Below are positions 1 through 10,700 of a DNA stretch of 64,000 nt, piece by piece. Source of the DNA: Otis tarda (taxonomy: Eukaryota; Chordata; Aves; Otidiformes; Otididae); assembly GCA_026413225.1 (NCBI GenBank), contig CM048557.1:1488001-1552000 (forward strand), given 5' to 3'. How positions within the stretch are numbered: the stretch's first letter is position 1; the number at the start of each line of letters is the position of its first letter. The notes under the pieces were generated by a model that ran no database searches, was not told where the DNA came from, and was given only the letters and a program-made list of their open reading frames with translations. The translations under genes were made by a program, and so were the position numbers.

Positions 1-1
1 A

Positions 2-1381
2 TTGATAAGCATGAAAGCCGAGCGTTCAGTTGCTGCATCTGCTTTTGCGGCCTTAACTCCAGCCGACGGGTCCACCTCCGCTACCAGCATGCTGTTCTTG
101 GGTTTAACGAGCCCTGCTGCCGCCCCGGCTCGTGCTGAGGGTGGGGAGGTTCAAGCCCCAGCAAGGACTCCAGGAAATGCAGCCACAGCCCCTATAACTA
201 TAGATATGCGGGCACCAGAGGGAAAAACTGCCAAAGACTTTTCACCACCATCAGATGTACCACCGCGAGGCACCCCGCCACGCTGCGCCAGTGCAGGCTC
301 AGACTCACGAGCCTTTTCGCCGACGCCAACAACTCCGGTTTATCCCCCGTTACCACCTTCTTCCCTGCCACCACGGCATGAGGAAGAGGGGGATGAACAT
401 TCATCCGGCTTGAAGGATGCACAGCTGCAAGAGACACTAAAAAGGCTGGAAGCCCTAGAGGTTCGCCTAGAAGGGTCACTGGAAAACTTGCCAACTCCTT
501 CACCTGTGCCACATCGAGACCTGCTAGCGCCCAACCTATTCATTCCGAACGGAGCATCGGGTGAGATCAGTCTTTTTGCACCTTTGCAAGGGACGCCGGC
601 AGGAGGGGCCGGGGATCCGAATCCAACAGTGCAGTGGAAAGAGGTGATTCGAAATGCTTTGATAGAAGGAGAGCCTTTGCCCATGGCATTTCCAGTTGTG
701 ACTGATAATACTGGGAAAAGTGTGTGGAAAGCATTAGACTGGAAAATATTGAAGGGAGCTAAAAGCGCAGTTACTCAGTATGGGCTAAAATCATCATATA
801 CTCGGTCTGTGTTGCAGCATATTTTTTTGTCACAGTTGTTAACTCCTTATGATATTAGAATGATTGTCCAGATGCTTTTGCTACCGTCGCAGCAGCTGCA
901 GTTCTTTCAGTACTGGCAGGCTGCTTGTGATAGGGCATCGCCTCAACAACAGGGTGATCCATTATTTGGGGTGCAAACTCAAATGCTGATGGGAGCGGGA
1001 CCCTACACACAATTGCAAGCGCAATTTGCTACCGAAGTGTTACAACTGGGCCAAGATTTGGCTTATAGAGCGCTTGCTAGGGTGCACGATGAAAAGTCCG
1101 GACCTGCCTTTACGTCAGTAAGGCAAGGTCCCACAGAACCATATGGGAAATTTATTGATCGGTTGCACACTGCAATTATGGCTCACCCTGATCTGGATGA
1201 TGACATGAAAGCAAAGTTCTTAGATATGCTTGCCTTTAATAATGCTAATGAAAAAACTAAGAGAGCCCTTAGTGTGCTGCCAAAAGGATCTAGTACAGGG
1301 CAACTGCTGGAAGCTGCCGAGCGAATGTTAGGAAAAACAAAAAAAGGCTACAGTCATGGCTGCTGCTGTAGGCGCAGTTAA
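2..1381 (+). pseudogene. gag: ERV gag frame (matrix region to capsid), open, lacking nucleocapsid
   Basis: A 459-codon frame is open from the window edge, with its first ATG at 11, so the true start may lie outside. Residues 1-135 are Pro/Ala/Ser-rich and disordered-looking, with a proline cluster (VYPPLPP) near 113-119 that could be a late domain. Residues 138-160 are Leu/Glu-rich and helix-forming. About 228-445 reads as retroviral capsid, with the major homology region at 374-388 (RQGPTEPYGKFIDRL). The frame stops just after a Lys-rich stretch; no CCHC zinc knuckles, protease or pol follow. Capsid type suggests an alpha/betaretrovirus-like (class II) ERV. Gag assembles virions in the parent virus; this copy is cut off before nucleocapsid. 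A domesticated gene is possible but unproven. Confidence 0.85.
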
Positions 1382-1393
1382 ACCGTTGATATC

Positions 1394-1670
1394 AATAAAG
1401 CGGCGCGTGATTAACTGTCTGTAACCCCCATTCCCTCTTCCTGCCCCCCCGCCCCCCAGCCCTGTCCTGCTCAGGGGGCAGGGGAGGGAGGTGGAGATGG
1501 TGTTAAGCCCGGGAAGAGGGAGAGGTGGGGGGAGGTTGTCTTGTTCCCTTTTTCATTATCCTGCTTTGGTTTTAGTGATGGTCTGTTTTGCTTTAGCGGT
1601 GGCTTTAAGGATCCCTCCCTATTCTTGTCTTAAACCTCGGGTTTTAGTTTTCTTTCATCTTATATGTCCA
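1394..1670 (+). repeat. Fragment of the 1.1-kb LTR family joined to gag
   Basis: From just after the gag stop the sequence aligns by eye to the 3' third of the LTRs at 17.6, 20.6, 49.3 and 62.7 kb. Shared blocks include CGCGTGAT-AACTG, CCCCCATTCCCTCTTCC, TTAAGCCCGGGAAGAGGGAG, a TTGTTCCCT block and GGCTTTAAGGAT. About 27 bases carrying the AATAAA signal in the other copies are missing here. There is no LTR 5' half and no CA terminus. It may be an LTR remnant joined by deletion or recombination, or internal ERV sequence that the LTR family also carries. Confidence 0.7.
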
Positions 1671-2370
1671 GGGCCACGGCCGCCGCCAGGTGCCCCCACC
1701 CCCCCGCCCCTGACATGGTTAACAGATACTCCTGTCTGAGTCGAGCTTTGTATAAGTGGAAGGACCGTTCCCTCTTATAACATGGGGGAAGGGATACGCT
1801 TATGTCTTTACAGGAGCAGTAAACAAGTGGATCCCTGTCTGTATCATCTGTGGGTATTTCAGAACATGTTTGGTTGACCTGCCAAATACCGGTAGGACGG
1901 CAACTCTGTGTAAAACAGCAGCAACCACGAGTGCCGAGTGCTAAAACTACAAAAGATGGAACTTTTTGGGATCAGTGAAGATGGACTTCTGTCTATTTTT
2001 TTTAACTATTCAAGAGCTAATGTTTCTAGAGGGGTAATGATTGTAAATGCTTTAAGATCTATACATTGCAACGACACAGCATGACGTAATCATGCGAGCA
2101 CATATCAAAATCCAGACAGCATAAATGACCTAAACGAAGCATACATAGCATTGAATCTGGTTGCCAAGATAATACAGAGTTTTGGAAACTAAGTAAAATT
2201 ATTGCTGCTTCAGTCTTTACACCTGGTGTGGCAAGTGCCTAGGCGTTAGGTACGCTAAATAAATTGGGCTGTTGGCTTGCTAAGCAAATAAATACAACTG
2301 CATCGGCACTATCAGCGCTGTTAACTGATGTAGATTCTATACACTATGCTACTTTACAAAACAGAACCGC

Positions 2371-2685
2371 TGTTAGCCTGCAGAGCACATATTTGACAGG
2401 CCTTGTTGCGTGCGCTGGCCACGCGTGCAGCAACGTCTAGTCAGGCCTTGTTGTGTGCGCTGGCCACGCGTGCAGCAACACCTAGTCAGTACTCTGCCAC
2501 TGAATCTGCTGAGGGTATAAACAGAGGTGGCTCGGAGCGGAGGGGAGAGGACGGACCCAGAGCACACGTTATTTACAACAGGGGACGCCCTGAAGGCGCT
2601 GCGCCTGCCTCCCTTCTCTGCTCTGACCCGGCTGATCACCATCCTCTTGCTCAGCGGTGTCTTTGGTGTAGTTGGGTTAGTAACA
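2371..2685 (+). mobile_element. LTR-like insertion within env
   Basis: About 315 bp interrupts the env blocks. Its ends form a perfect 5-bp inverted repeat (TGTTA...TAACA) of the TG...CA type used by LTRs. It is far richer in GC and CpG than its surroundings, has two 45-bp tandem units, and has a TATA-like GGTATAAACAG near 2513. Size and layout fit a short alpharetrovirus-type solo LTR. No clean target-site duplication was found and no AATAAA is present. Env-like codons partly overlap both edges, so recombination between ERV copies is an alternative. Confidence 0.45.
2397..2486 (+). repeat. Tandem 45-bp repeat, two units, upstream of a TATA-like box
   Basis: Units at 2397-2441 and 2442-2486 both start CAGGCCTTGTTG and contain GCTGGCCACGCGTGCAGCAA; they differ at only a few bases. 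They sit just 5' of the TATA-like motif of the LTR-like block, the usual place for enhancer repeats in a U3 region. Confidence 0.85.
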
Positions 2686-3008
2686 GAATAGATCAGCAGT
2701 AGATTTTTTTATTAGTAGCACAAAATCATGGTTGTCAGAATTTTGATGGGCTTTGCTGCATGAATCTGTCTGATCATTCGGAATCTATTCACAAAGTATT
2801 CAAAACTTGCAAAAAGGAGTACAAAAACTGCAACAAAGTGATGATTTTGATATATTCAGAAATCTTTTGGTGACTTGATATAAGCTTGTTACTAATAGCT
2901 GTAGGATGCTTATTCATTCCTTTTATATATGTATTTTGATCTATATTCTGTGTCTTAAAATGTGTGCAGACTTTAATAGATAAAGTGTTGAAACAAGCCT
3001 CTTCTCAT

Positions 3009-3026
3009 AAACAAAGAAGGGGGAGA
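3009..3026 (+). promoter_or_regulatory. Polypurine tract of the first provirus
   Basis: The tract AAACAAAGAAGGGGGAGA is purine except for one C and directly precedes an LTR-type TGTGGTATT start. Such tracts prime plus-strand DNA synthesis in retroviruses, and this one fixes the LTR's left edge. Confidence 0.75.
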
Positions 3027-4051
3027 TGTGGTATTTCACTGAGCCAGTACGGTATCAGTGAAAGCACACCGACCTTGGGGGAGGAATGCAATCATGCTCA
3101 CAGGAAGAAAGCCATGGAATGAGAAGGGAAGCTTTAAGATACAAGACATTGTTAGCAGAATTTATGGCTTGTTTCAACAGAGGCCTGCAGAAAACTAGTC
3201 ATTGCTCTTATAGATAAGAAAGTTACTGGAGTTGTTATATCTGTAATAGTAGAAGCATGTATAGTAGAAAATTACTAGAAGGTTGTAAAAGACTGTGTCA
3301 AAAATTTGTCTCAACGTTGTTGAAACAGCGGGCCACCACCCGAGCAATGGCTTCCCGTTATCTTGCAAGGCAACTCCTGTTGTCTTGCAAACCTGAATGC
3401 AGAGCTGGTTCCGAGAAATCTAGCCCTAGCCCCCAGCATGCACCCAGGGATACGTATCGCCCGGTAATGGATCACCCGGTAATGAGCATGCATATCACCA
3501 CCAGGTGAGGGGTGCGGCTAGGAAAACCAGCTCTCGAAATACAATGAAAACAACCAACATAAAAAAGAGAGATTTCTTCGAGACTTCTTCTTCTACACTT
3601 CGAGACTTCTACACTTCTTCGACACTACAGACTTCTTCGAGACTTCTTCTTCTACACTTCTACACTTCACTACTCTTCACTTCATTCATTCAACGGAATA
3701 CACATCCACGGAACCGACATCGAGACGACCAACACCGGACGGATCGTCGCCCCATCGAGCAAACTGAACTGTCGGGATGCTGCAGCTCCGTGGTGGTAGC
3801 TATTACAACCGAAACTCTTTCCCTTCCTTCCTTTCTCTCCTTTCTCTTCCATTTACAAACTTCTTGTCGGGTTAATAAAGTTACCTGGCACTTGACTCCG
3901 TTTTGAGTCTTAATTCTGTTCCCGAGAATACAAACAAAACCACGCTCCGGTGTGTGTGAGGTTGGTCCAGCCGCCCCTAGCCTCCCAGACTCGTCTGAGG
4001 TCGGCTGGAACGCAAGGGAGCCTTCCTCTCGTCCGAAATCGGAACGTGACA
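3027..4051 (+). mobile_element. 3' LTR of the first ERV (about 1,025 bp)
   Basis: It begins TGTGGTATTTC right after the polypurine tract and most likely ends at ...GGAACGTGACA. AATAAA lies at 3874-3879, leaving about 170 bp downstream as R/U5. A pyrimidine-rich imperfect repeat occupies about 3573-3670. No convincing TATA box was picked out. The matching 5' LTR is not in the window and should lie to the left. Small open frames inside it look incidental. Confidence 0.7.
3573..3670 (+). repeat. Imperfect CTTCTT/CTACACTT repeat inside the LTR
   Basis: Units combining CGAGACTTCTTC and TCTACACTTC recur several times, giving a strongly strand-biased pyrimidine tract with almost no G. Confidence 0.8.
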
Positions 4052-4227
4052 AAGGTAGTGAAACTTAGTTTTGCTTTGTAGTCATGAATATGTATAACGT
4101 GTGATCAGTAATTTTATTAACTAAGCTTGTGTGTGGCATAACTGGGTGGTTGCTGTCCTTGGCTAAAATCAGAATTGTGATACTAGGCATCATACTAGGC
4201 ATAACATACCATGCTTGCAAAAAATGA

Positions 4228-4653
4228 TTGACAACTCAATACAGACAATCTGGCTTATTAAAAAAAAAAAAAAAAAAAAAGAGGAGATTCAGTAGAGGCC
4301 TACATGATTTTGGAAAATTGATAATGTTTGCTTCACCTATGAGAACATTACGGAATCATACTCGAGCAAGAAGATCGCTAAAAGTATTGACTCCCCATTG
4401 TGACGTCAATGTAACCCTGTTGGGTACAGCTGAGCGGATAGCATTATCTTTATTTGTTCCTTGGGCAAAAACTTGCAAAAACTTCAGCTAACTTAAATAA
4501 ATTAGCTTGTTGGGCACAAAAGCAAATGAATTTAACCTCTAGCATGTTATCAGGATTATTAGAAGACATGGATAGTATGCGTCATGATGTTTTTGCAGAA
4601 CCTAGCAGCCATTGATTTTTTGTTATTAGCGCATAAGTGGGTCTGGATTGTTC
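4228..4653 (+). pseudogene. env: Second ERV env remnant (cleavage site and transmembrane start)
   Basis: A frame open from 4228 to 4491 reads across a 20-base A-run, then carries a furin-type RARR (codons 4363-4374) and a hydrophobic stretch in the position of a fusion peptide. Decayed helical-region codons continue to about 4610. A polypurine tract follows. The order matches the surface/transmembrane junction of a retroviral Env. It differs clearly from the first env remnant, so it is a separate ERV. Frameshifts and stops make it non-functional. Confidence 0.6.
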
Positions 4654-4790
4654 AAAACAAAAAGGGGGACTAGTAGGCATATTTTATCTTAGCAATATAA
4701 ATATGCGCACCCGGGACTAATAAATGGAACTACACTTATTACTCATATTGGGTTTTTTGTTGTACGTTCCTCCGTCGCTCGCATGTTTAG
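4654..4790 (+). mobile_element. Polypurine tract plus truncated LTR of the second ERV
   Basis: A purine-rich tract (AAAACAAAAAGGGGGA) near 4654-4669 is followed within 60 bp by a TATA-like TATAAATA (4696-4703) and AATAAA (4719-4724), then about 65 bp resembling R/U5. The U3 part is far too short for a whole LTR, so an internal deletion is likely. The right edge is uncertain. Confidence 0.45.
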
Positions 4791-7700
4791 ACTGAAAACA
4801 ATAAGCAGAGTGTATGTCTTCTCTTCCTTTTAAAAGTGCCTATAGCATGAAAGATATTGTAACGGATGATGTTTGTGCTTTGCAAGATGCAGTATAAAGT
4901 AAATCCTTAACTGTCTTTGTAGATCCAGAACATTTTAAAATGTTTTTACAAAACTGCAGCATCATCTGTTGTGTGCATACCCAGAGAATTAAGACAAAAA
5001 TAACCTCTTAATTACACTTTCACTGAATCTTTTACAGTATATTTATAAACTGCAGGGGGATAAGTGTCTCTGTATCTTCTGTTCTCTGCATAAAAGCTGG
5101 TAGAAATGCCCTACACTAATAGCCACTCTAGCATTGCATTTATGCTGTAATTTATTTTCAGCTGAGAGAAGGCAGATGATATAAGGCAGTATTTTATTTT
5201 CAATTTGTCAGTCTTACTGGTCAATTTGACAGTGGGAGAAAAACTTCCCATACTCTCTGGTATCAGCTTCCAGGCTTTATGGCGAAATAATACTTTTAAT
5301 ACCGCTAGAGCCTTGTGCATTATATTAATGTTATATTTGTTTAACTCCTTGATGAGAAGTGATTAGGACCTGATTTTCCTGTAAATCAAAACCTTGTTAT
5401 ATTGCTAGAGAGATGTAAAAGATCATTCATCCTGGATGAATGTCCTCTGTGGCATCTGTGTGGAATTCTATATTTAAGACACCTTTATAGTTGAACAGAG
5501 AGAAGTTATGATTAACGATTGGAATCACATTCTGTTGCTAATGAGGATAAAACACTGGAAAACCACTGTCTCATCATTGCTGCCTTGCAGGTGCAGGAGG
5601 GCCATGGCTGGGCATGCATAGATGCATCTTACATTTATTTTGTGCTTTGCACTGGCATTCCATGGTTCTTGGCTGTGATTCTCGTTGAAGCAAGTCAGAT
5701 AGAGAATGATAAATTTCTTATTAAACATAGCTCTCAGACTGCAGGTGAGGAAAAAACTGTACACTGTTTTGAGATGTTCACAAGGCATATGCCAAATTAA
5801 TGTAGGAATAGCATGCATGAAGCATGTTGAAGCAAGTCAGATAGAGAATGATAAATTTCTTATTAAACATAGCTCTCAGACTGCAGGTGAGGAAAAAACT
5901 GTACACTGTTTTGAGATGTTCACAAGGCATATGCCAAACTAATGTAGGAATAGCATGCATGGATATGAAAATATATTTTTTTACTATGCTGCTTTTTGCT
6001 TCAAAAAAACTTTGTTCAATCTACTTTAGAAGGGTGAAAAGTCTTTGAACTCAAAGACTGGGTTTTTTTTGGGGAGAAAATGTTATTATTATAAGGAATA
6101 AACTGAAACTTCCCATAGGATTTCTTTATGTAAATGGCTTGAATTCAAATCTTGAAATATTCTGTCTTTGTCCAAAGGAGAATGATGACTCTAACACAAA
6201 TGAAGTAGCAGTGAAGTAATGATGATGCTCCTTGACTAAGATTAGGGCTTTATTTAGATCTGTTTCGTGCATATTGCTTTATGATGTTTTGTAGCTTGCC
6301 GTTTCACTTAGCTACATGTGCTCATTCTTAGATGAGTACTATTAGAATTTAGTGGGAAAACCATTTTCAGTCTTATGAAGTCAGAAGACTTTTTTTTTTT
6401 TCTGAATGTTTGAAGGAACTTCTGAAAAAATAGTTTTCAGGCCAGGTTTCTGCATGCCAGTTCTGTGTCATTTTACCTTCAGAGTAATCTGAAGTCACAG
6501 CCATTATTGATTAATTAAAAAAAATATTATTTATAGTCATAAATGCTCACATTTTCTAAAACAATTCTTTGTTGAAAACATGCGTGACTTTATTCATAAC
6601 GTCTAGGAAATACAGTTAACAGTTTTTTTAAACAACATGTGACAAAGGCTTAAGATTAAAAATACTTATACATACTTAAATTTTCAATCTTACCATAATA
6701 GCTGGTACATTCTGCATGTACTAGTGGAAGCATATGCAATCCTGGAAATCGTTATGCACATATACCACTTTAGACGTTTAAGTAATTGTATTTGCTACAG
6801 TGTAACCATAATATGAGTCAGACTGGCTTTAGTAAATCTTTGCGGGATTTTGATCAGCCCTGAATCAAGTCTTTGTAGTATGGTTCTCACTGAAATTAGT
6901 GGACATTTTATTTTCAGGGTAGATTAAAAAAAATATGGATTAAATTTCTTGAGATCTCAAGAGATTATAGTAGTCTGCATTTTAAAATCTTGCCCTGGAA
7001 TCTGCACTGCAGAAGAAATTATACTATATCTACTCTGACATAGAGTCCTGAACAGAAGTATAGATGCATAGAATTACCGTGAGAAGGCTGCAAAACCCTA
7101 AATTGCACCTAGAATACTGGAGGAGGCGGAGGGAATGGCACATAAGGTCCTTGATTGAGTAGTACTTATTCCAAACATGAACATGCATTGAGCCAATCTT
7201 AAGCCTCTTAAATATTCTCAGCTCTTTAGCTGCCATATTAATATCTTATGTTGCCTAGTACCATGGTACGGTGACTCATATTTCCCCTTCATTGTAGATA
7301 CATTCCACTTGAGCTGAATTAAATGATCCCAAATTTGACTGCATCAAAATTTTCCATACTCATGCAATAATCAAATCTGGATGTAATTAAACTTGCTCAA
7401 ATTTTTGTATTCTCAGTGAAGCAACGATATTACTCTCCAGGTGTGATTTTTGTTATACACAAATGTTCATGCATTTCTATGTGGATTAAATAAATCCCAA
7501 AGTGATGACAAAGACTGGGCTAACAACAAACTTGAATCCCAATACTGTACATTGTGGTACCGAAGAAAGGTTTGCATAGGACGAGAGAGGAAGAACAGAA
7601 TAAATAGGATTAGAAAAAAATTCTCCTAACTGGATCAATAAGTAAGATGTCTAATACTCTAATGACAGACTCTCAGTGGGATGCTTACCATATGTGAGGA

Positions 7701-10700
7701 AAGCATTAGTCAGACTTTAGGTACTTTTTTTTTTTTGCCCTAATCAAGGGTGATATTGGTGGGAGATGGAACATTGCACAGAGCTAGTACACTTGGTGCT
7801 GTCTTAAGTGCTTAAAACATGGGGCTACACTGAACTCCTAAGCTCCCTTTGCAAAGAAACCCCTTTTCAAAATCAACATAATGAAGAGTAACTATAAGTG
7901 TTTATATTTTTTGTAAGGATCTAAGGAGAGACTAGATATTGATCTGGCTGGTTTTCTTGTTTTACAATTGTCTGAATCAAAAGGAAATATTAAATATTTT
8001 CTGCATGGGGGCATTATTTTGACAGCACATGTTGTATTTCCTGTGTTCAGAGAATGCTGCAGTCTAACCTATGCCTCAGAGCCTAAAGGGAGGATTTTCC
8101 CTTGCAGAGGGACTAGAAGTGGAGAGTTATGTATTTTTTTTTATATTTTGGATAGTTTAATATAACTTTAACACCAATCCCATCCCAGGCTCTATGCTGG
8201 CAGAATCTGTCAGACCCTAGCTTATGAAAGTTCTGCAAAAGGGTATTAAAAGATGGTAAGATCCCCTGTGTTGTATGGTCTTAGGCAAAACATGTCTAGA
8301 AAAGACATCAAGAAACCATGTAGCTTGTTCCTTTTCTCTAGATCAAGATGAGCTATTCTTACAGAATCTGTGACAGAAATCTGTCTGGTCTGCTTTGTAA
8401 AAACCTGTGGTTATGGAGAATCACAACGTTGCTGGGCAGTATTGTTTTGTACTTCCCTATTCTTTCTGTTACTGAGTTTTTTATAGAGCCTGATTTTAAA
8501 CACACCCCCTCCCCCTTCTTCCATTTCAAACACATTCTTTCCTGTCTGCCTAAGCAGTACATAGAGATTTGTTAATTTCTTTTCATAAATTTGAAGAGTG
8601 TTGTCTTCTCTCCTGTTCTGTCTAGACTATAGAAAGCCCAGTACCTTCAGTATTTCTGTGTGTCATGCATTGTTGAACTCTTAGGATTCCAGTGCTCACA
8701 TCAATTTGTATTTTTTTTTTAAGTTCGATTCTCCAAATGAGACAGGTTACTCTGAACAGCAACTAGATTATCTGGCTGTGTTTAGTGTTCCAATAAAGAT
8801 CAGATTAAAATTACATTTAGTGGGGTATATTCCATAGCTGGGACAATAATTAGTGAAGGAAATGTGCCTGTATCCTTTATTGGATTCTTTTCCACATTTC
8901 ACACTATTTCGTTGCTTGTATTGTTTTGAAATTTCAATTTAAAAAAATGAAAATGTGAATATTTTCTTTTAGATATTCTACTTAAACATTCTTTGAGTTT
9001 TTAACAAAACATTTTGCTTTTATTTCTGTGTAAAACTTTGCTTTTATTTATCACATCTAATGATGTGATAATCTAAATATTATGAACTCCTTGTTTTTGT
9101 ATTGAAAAAAAACCAAATTCCTTTTGGACCCTTTTAATCTCTTTAGTCTAAATCTTTTAGTCTTCCCAATGCTTTTTCCCAGATTTGAGCTTAAGAAGCA
9201 AGTAGCTGGAATTACCTGGGGAAACAAAATGCAAATGTGCTGAAGTGTTTGACAAATAATCATACATCAAAGAAGGTAAACTAACTCCTTCCCACTCCAA
9301 TCTTTAAGATAGCTTGCAGATTGATGTCACTGCAAAAAGTTAGCACTTCTGTATAGTTCAACATGCAGAAACAAAGAAACTGAGTGAATGCTGAAACATT
9401 TTGTAACTTCAGTAGATTTTCATAAAATGTGAAACTTTTTCTGCAGTGTCATAATTCAGGGTATACCTGTACACTCTATCTTGATTGCAGTGCTATAACA
9501 AAGTAGAGAATTTTTATTAATTTTTACTTGGGCAAAATTAATAATAGACTCTACAAACCACATTCAGCCAGAAAAAGAGCAAACAGCACTGTATCAGGAA
9601 TGAATTCTGCCTGTTGCATCTATGGGTCTGTTGGTATTGCACTCTGGAAAATGTTCAAAGAACAGGTTTTCCCAAGAGCTAACTGCAGTCCAGCCTTTTA
9701 CTCTTTCTTACAATGAAACAGTGAGAAAGAAATAAAATGCCCTTCACATTCAGAGCCCCGCAGGTCAGTATGATTTGTTTTGGTGTTATCTTTACCCATT
9801 TCAAAATAAGCCAAGCAGTCTGTGCTAGTGCTTTTACATCCGATTACTTTACTGTGTCCAAAGGAAACTTTTACAAGTTAGAGTTCATGAAAAACAAACT
9901 TCAGGTAGAGGGAACAGTTGTGTTTGTGATGAATGGCATTTCAGAAATAGCAAGGTTTGGAAGGCAGAAATTATATTTTCTTCCTTCCTTGATTTTTAAT
10001 CTTTGTTTCAATCATCCTGGAATTAAAGGAAAATTGGAAGTGTTAACAGGCTGAAACAGGATGAATGAGAGCAGTATACATTTCACTCCTTGTCTGTGTT
10101 ATTTTAATCTTCAGTTTCCTTTGATTCTTCAGCAGGTACAGGTGGAGGTGTCAAATGTTTCTGGAAAGCATGTGGATGACAACTAACACAAAGGGTACCC
10201 AATAGATGATATTCAATAAATTCCTCCTCCTCTTCACAGTAAAACAGTCTTATTTATCTTGATTGGTAGCACATTGTGTCCCAGTATCAAAGACAGACTC
10301 TGGTCTGAAGAGATATTTAATATTACTAAACTATGTTTTCTATCATCAAGTTGACTTTGTGATTTAAGAAAAAAAAACAAAACAATTCAGAGCAGTAGTT
10401 AAAGACTTTATTATTGGACACTATAAATTATGTTATGCCTGATGTTGAATCTATTTGTTGTTGGTTTTAGTTTTGTGTTTGTGTTTTGTTTTGTTTTTAC
10501 AATAGCTAATCTCATAAAATAGAGGTACTTCTGGACATATGTGCTTATACAGTTGTTTATCCCTTTTGTTAATTTCCAAGAGTTAGGACTCTATTGATCA
10601 ACAGAAAGAATAGACTTAAAATAGTAGTAATTTTTTTCCGCTGGAAGCTTAGTAAAATGCGTTTGTTTGGGTTTTTTTGTTAACCCACAGCTTTAGGTAA

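Larger units (their letters stand above)
1745..3008 (+). pseudogene. env: Decayed ERV env, mainly transmembrane subunit
   Basis: No long frame survives, but short in-frame blocks on the plus strand resemble a retroviral Env transmembrane subunit: a heptad-rich segment near 2255-2370, then after an insertion a segment with a C-x6-CC motif (first Cys codon 2733-2735, Cys-Cys codons 2754-2759). That disulfide motif marks gamma- and alpharetrovirus-type Env. Stops, frameshifts and the LTR-like block at 2371-2685 break it. A polypurine tract and LTR follow directly, as expected downstream of env. The 1745-2250 part is too decayed to assign beyond position. It is non-functional as read. Confidence 0.65.

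Noticed and set aside
9737-10054. 105-codon frame
   Set aside because: Length is compatible with chance in 8 kb of AT-rich DNA; no motif recognised.
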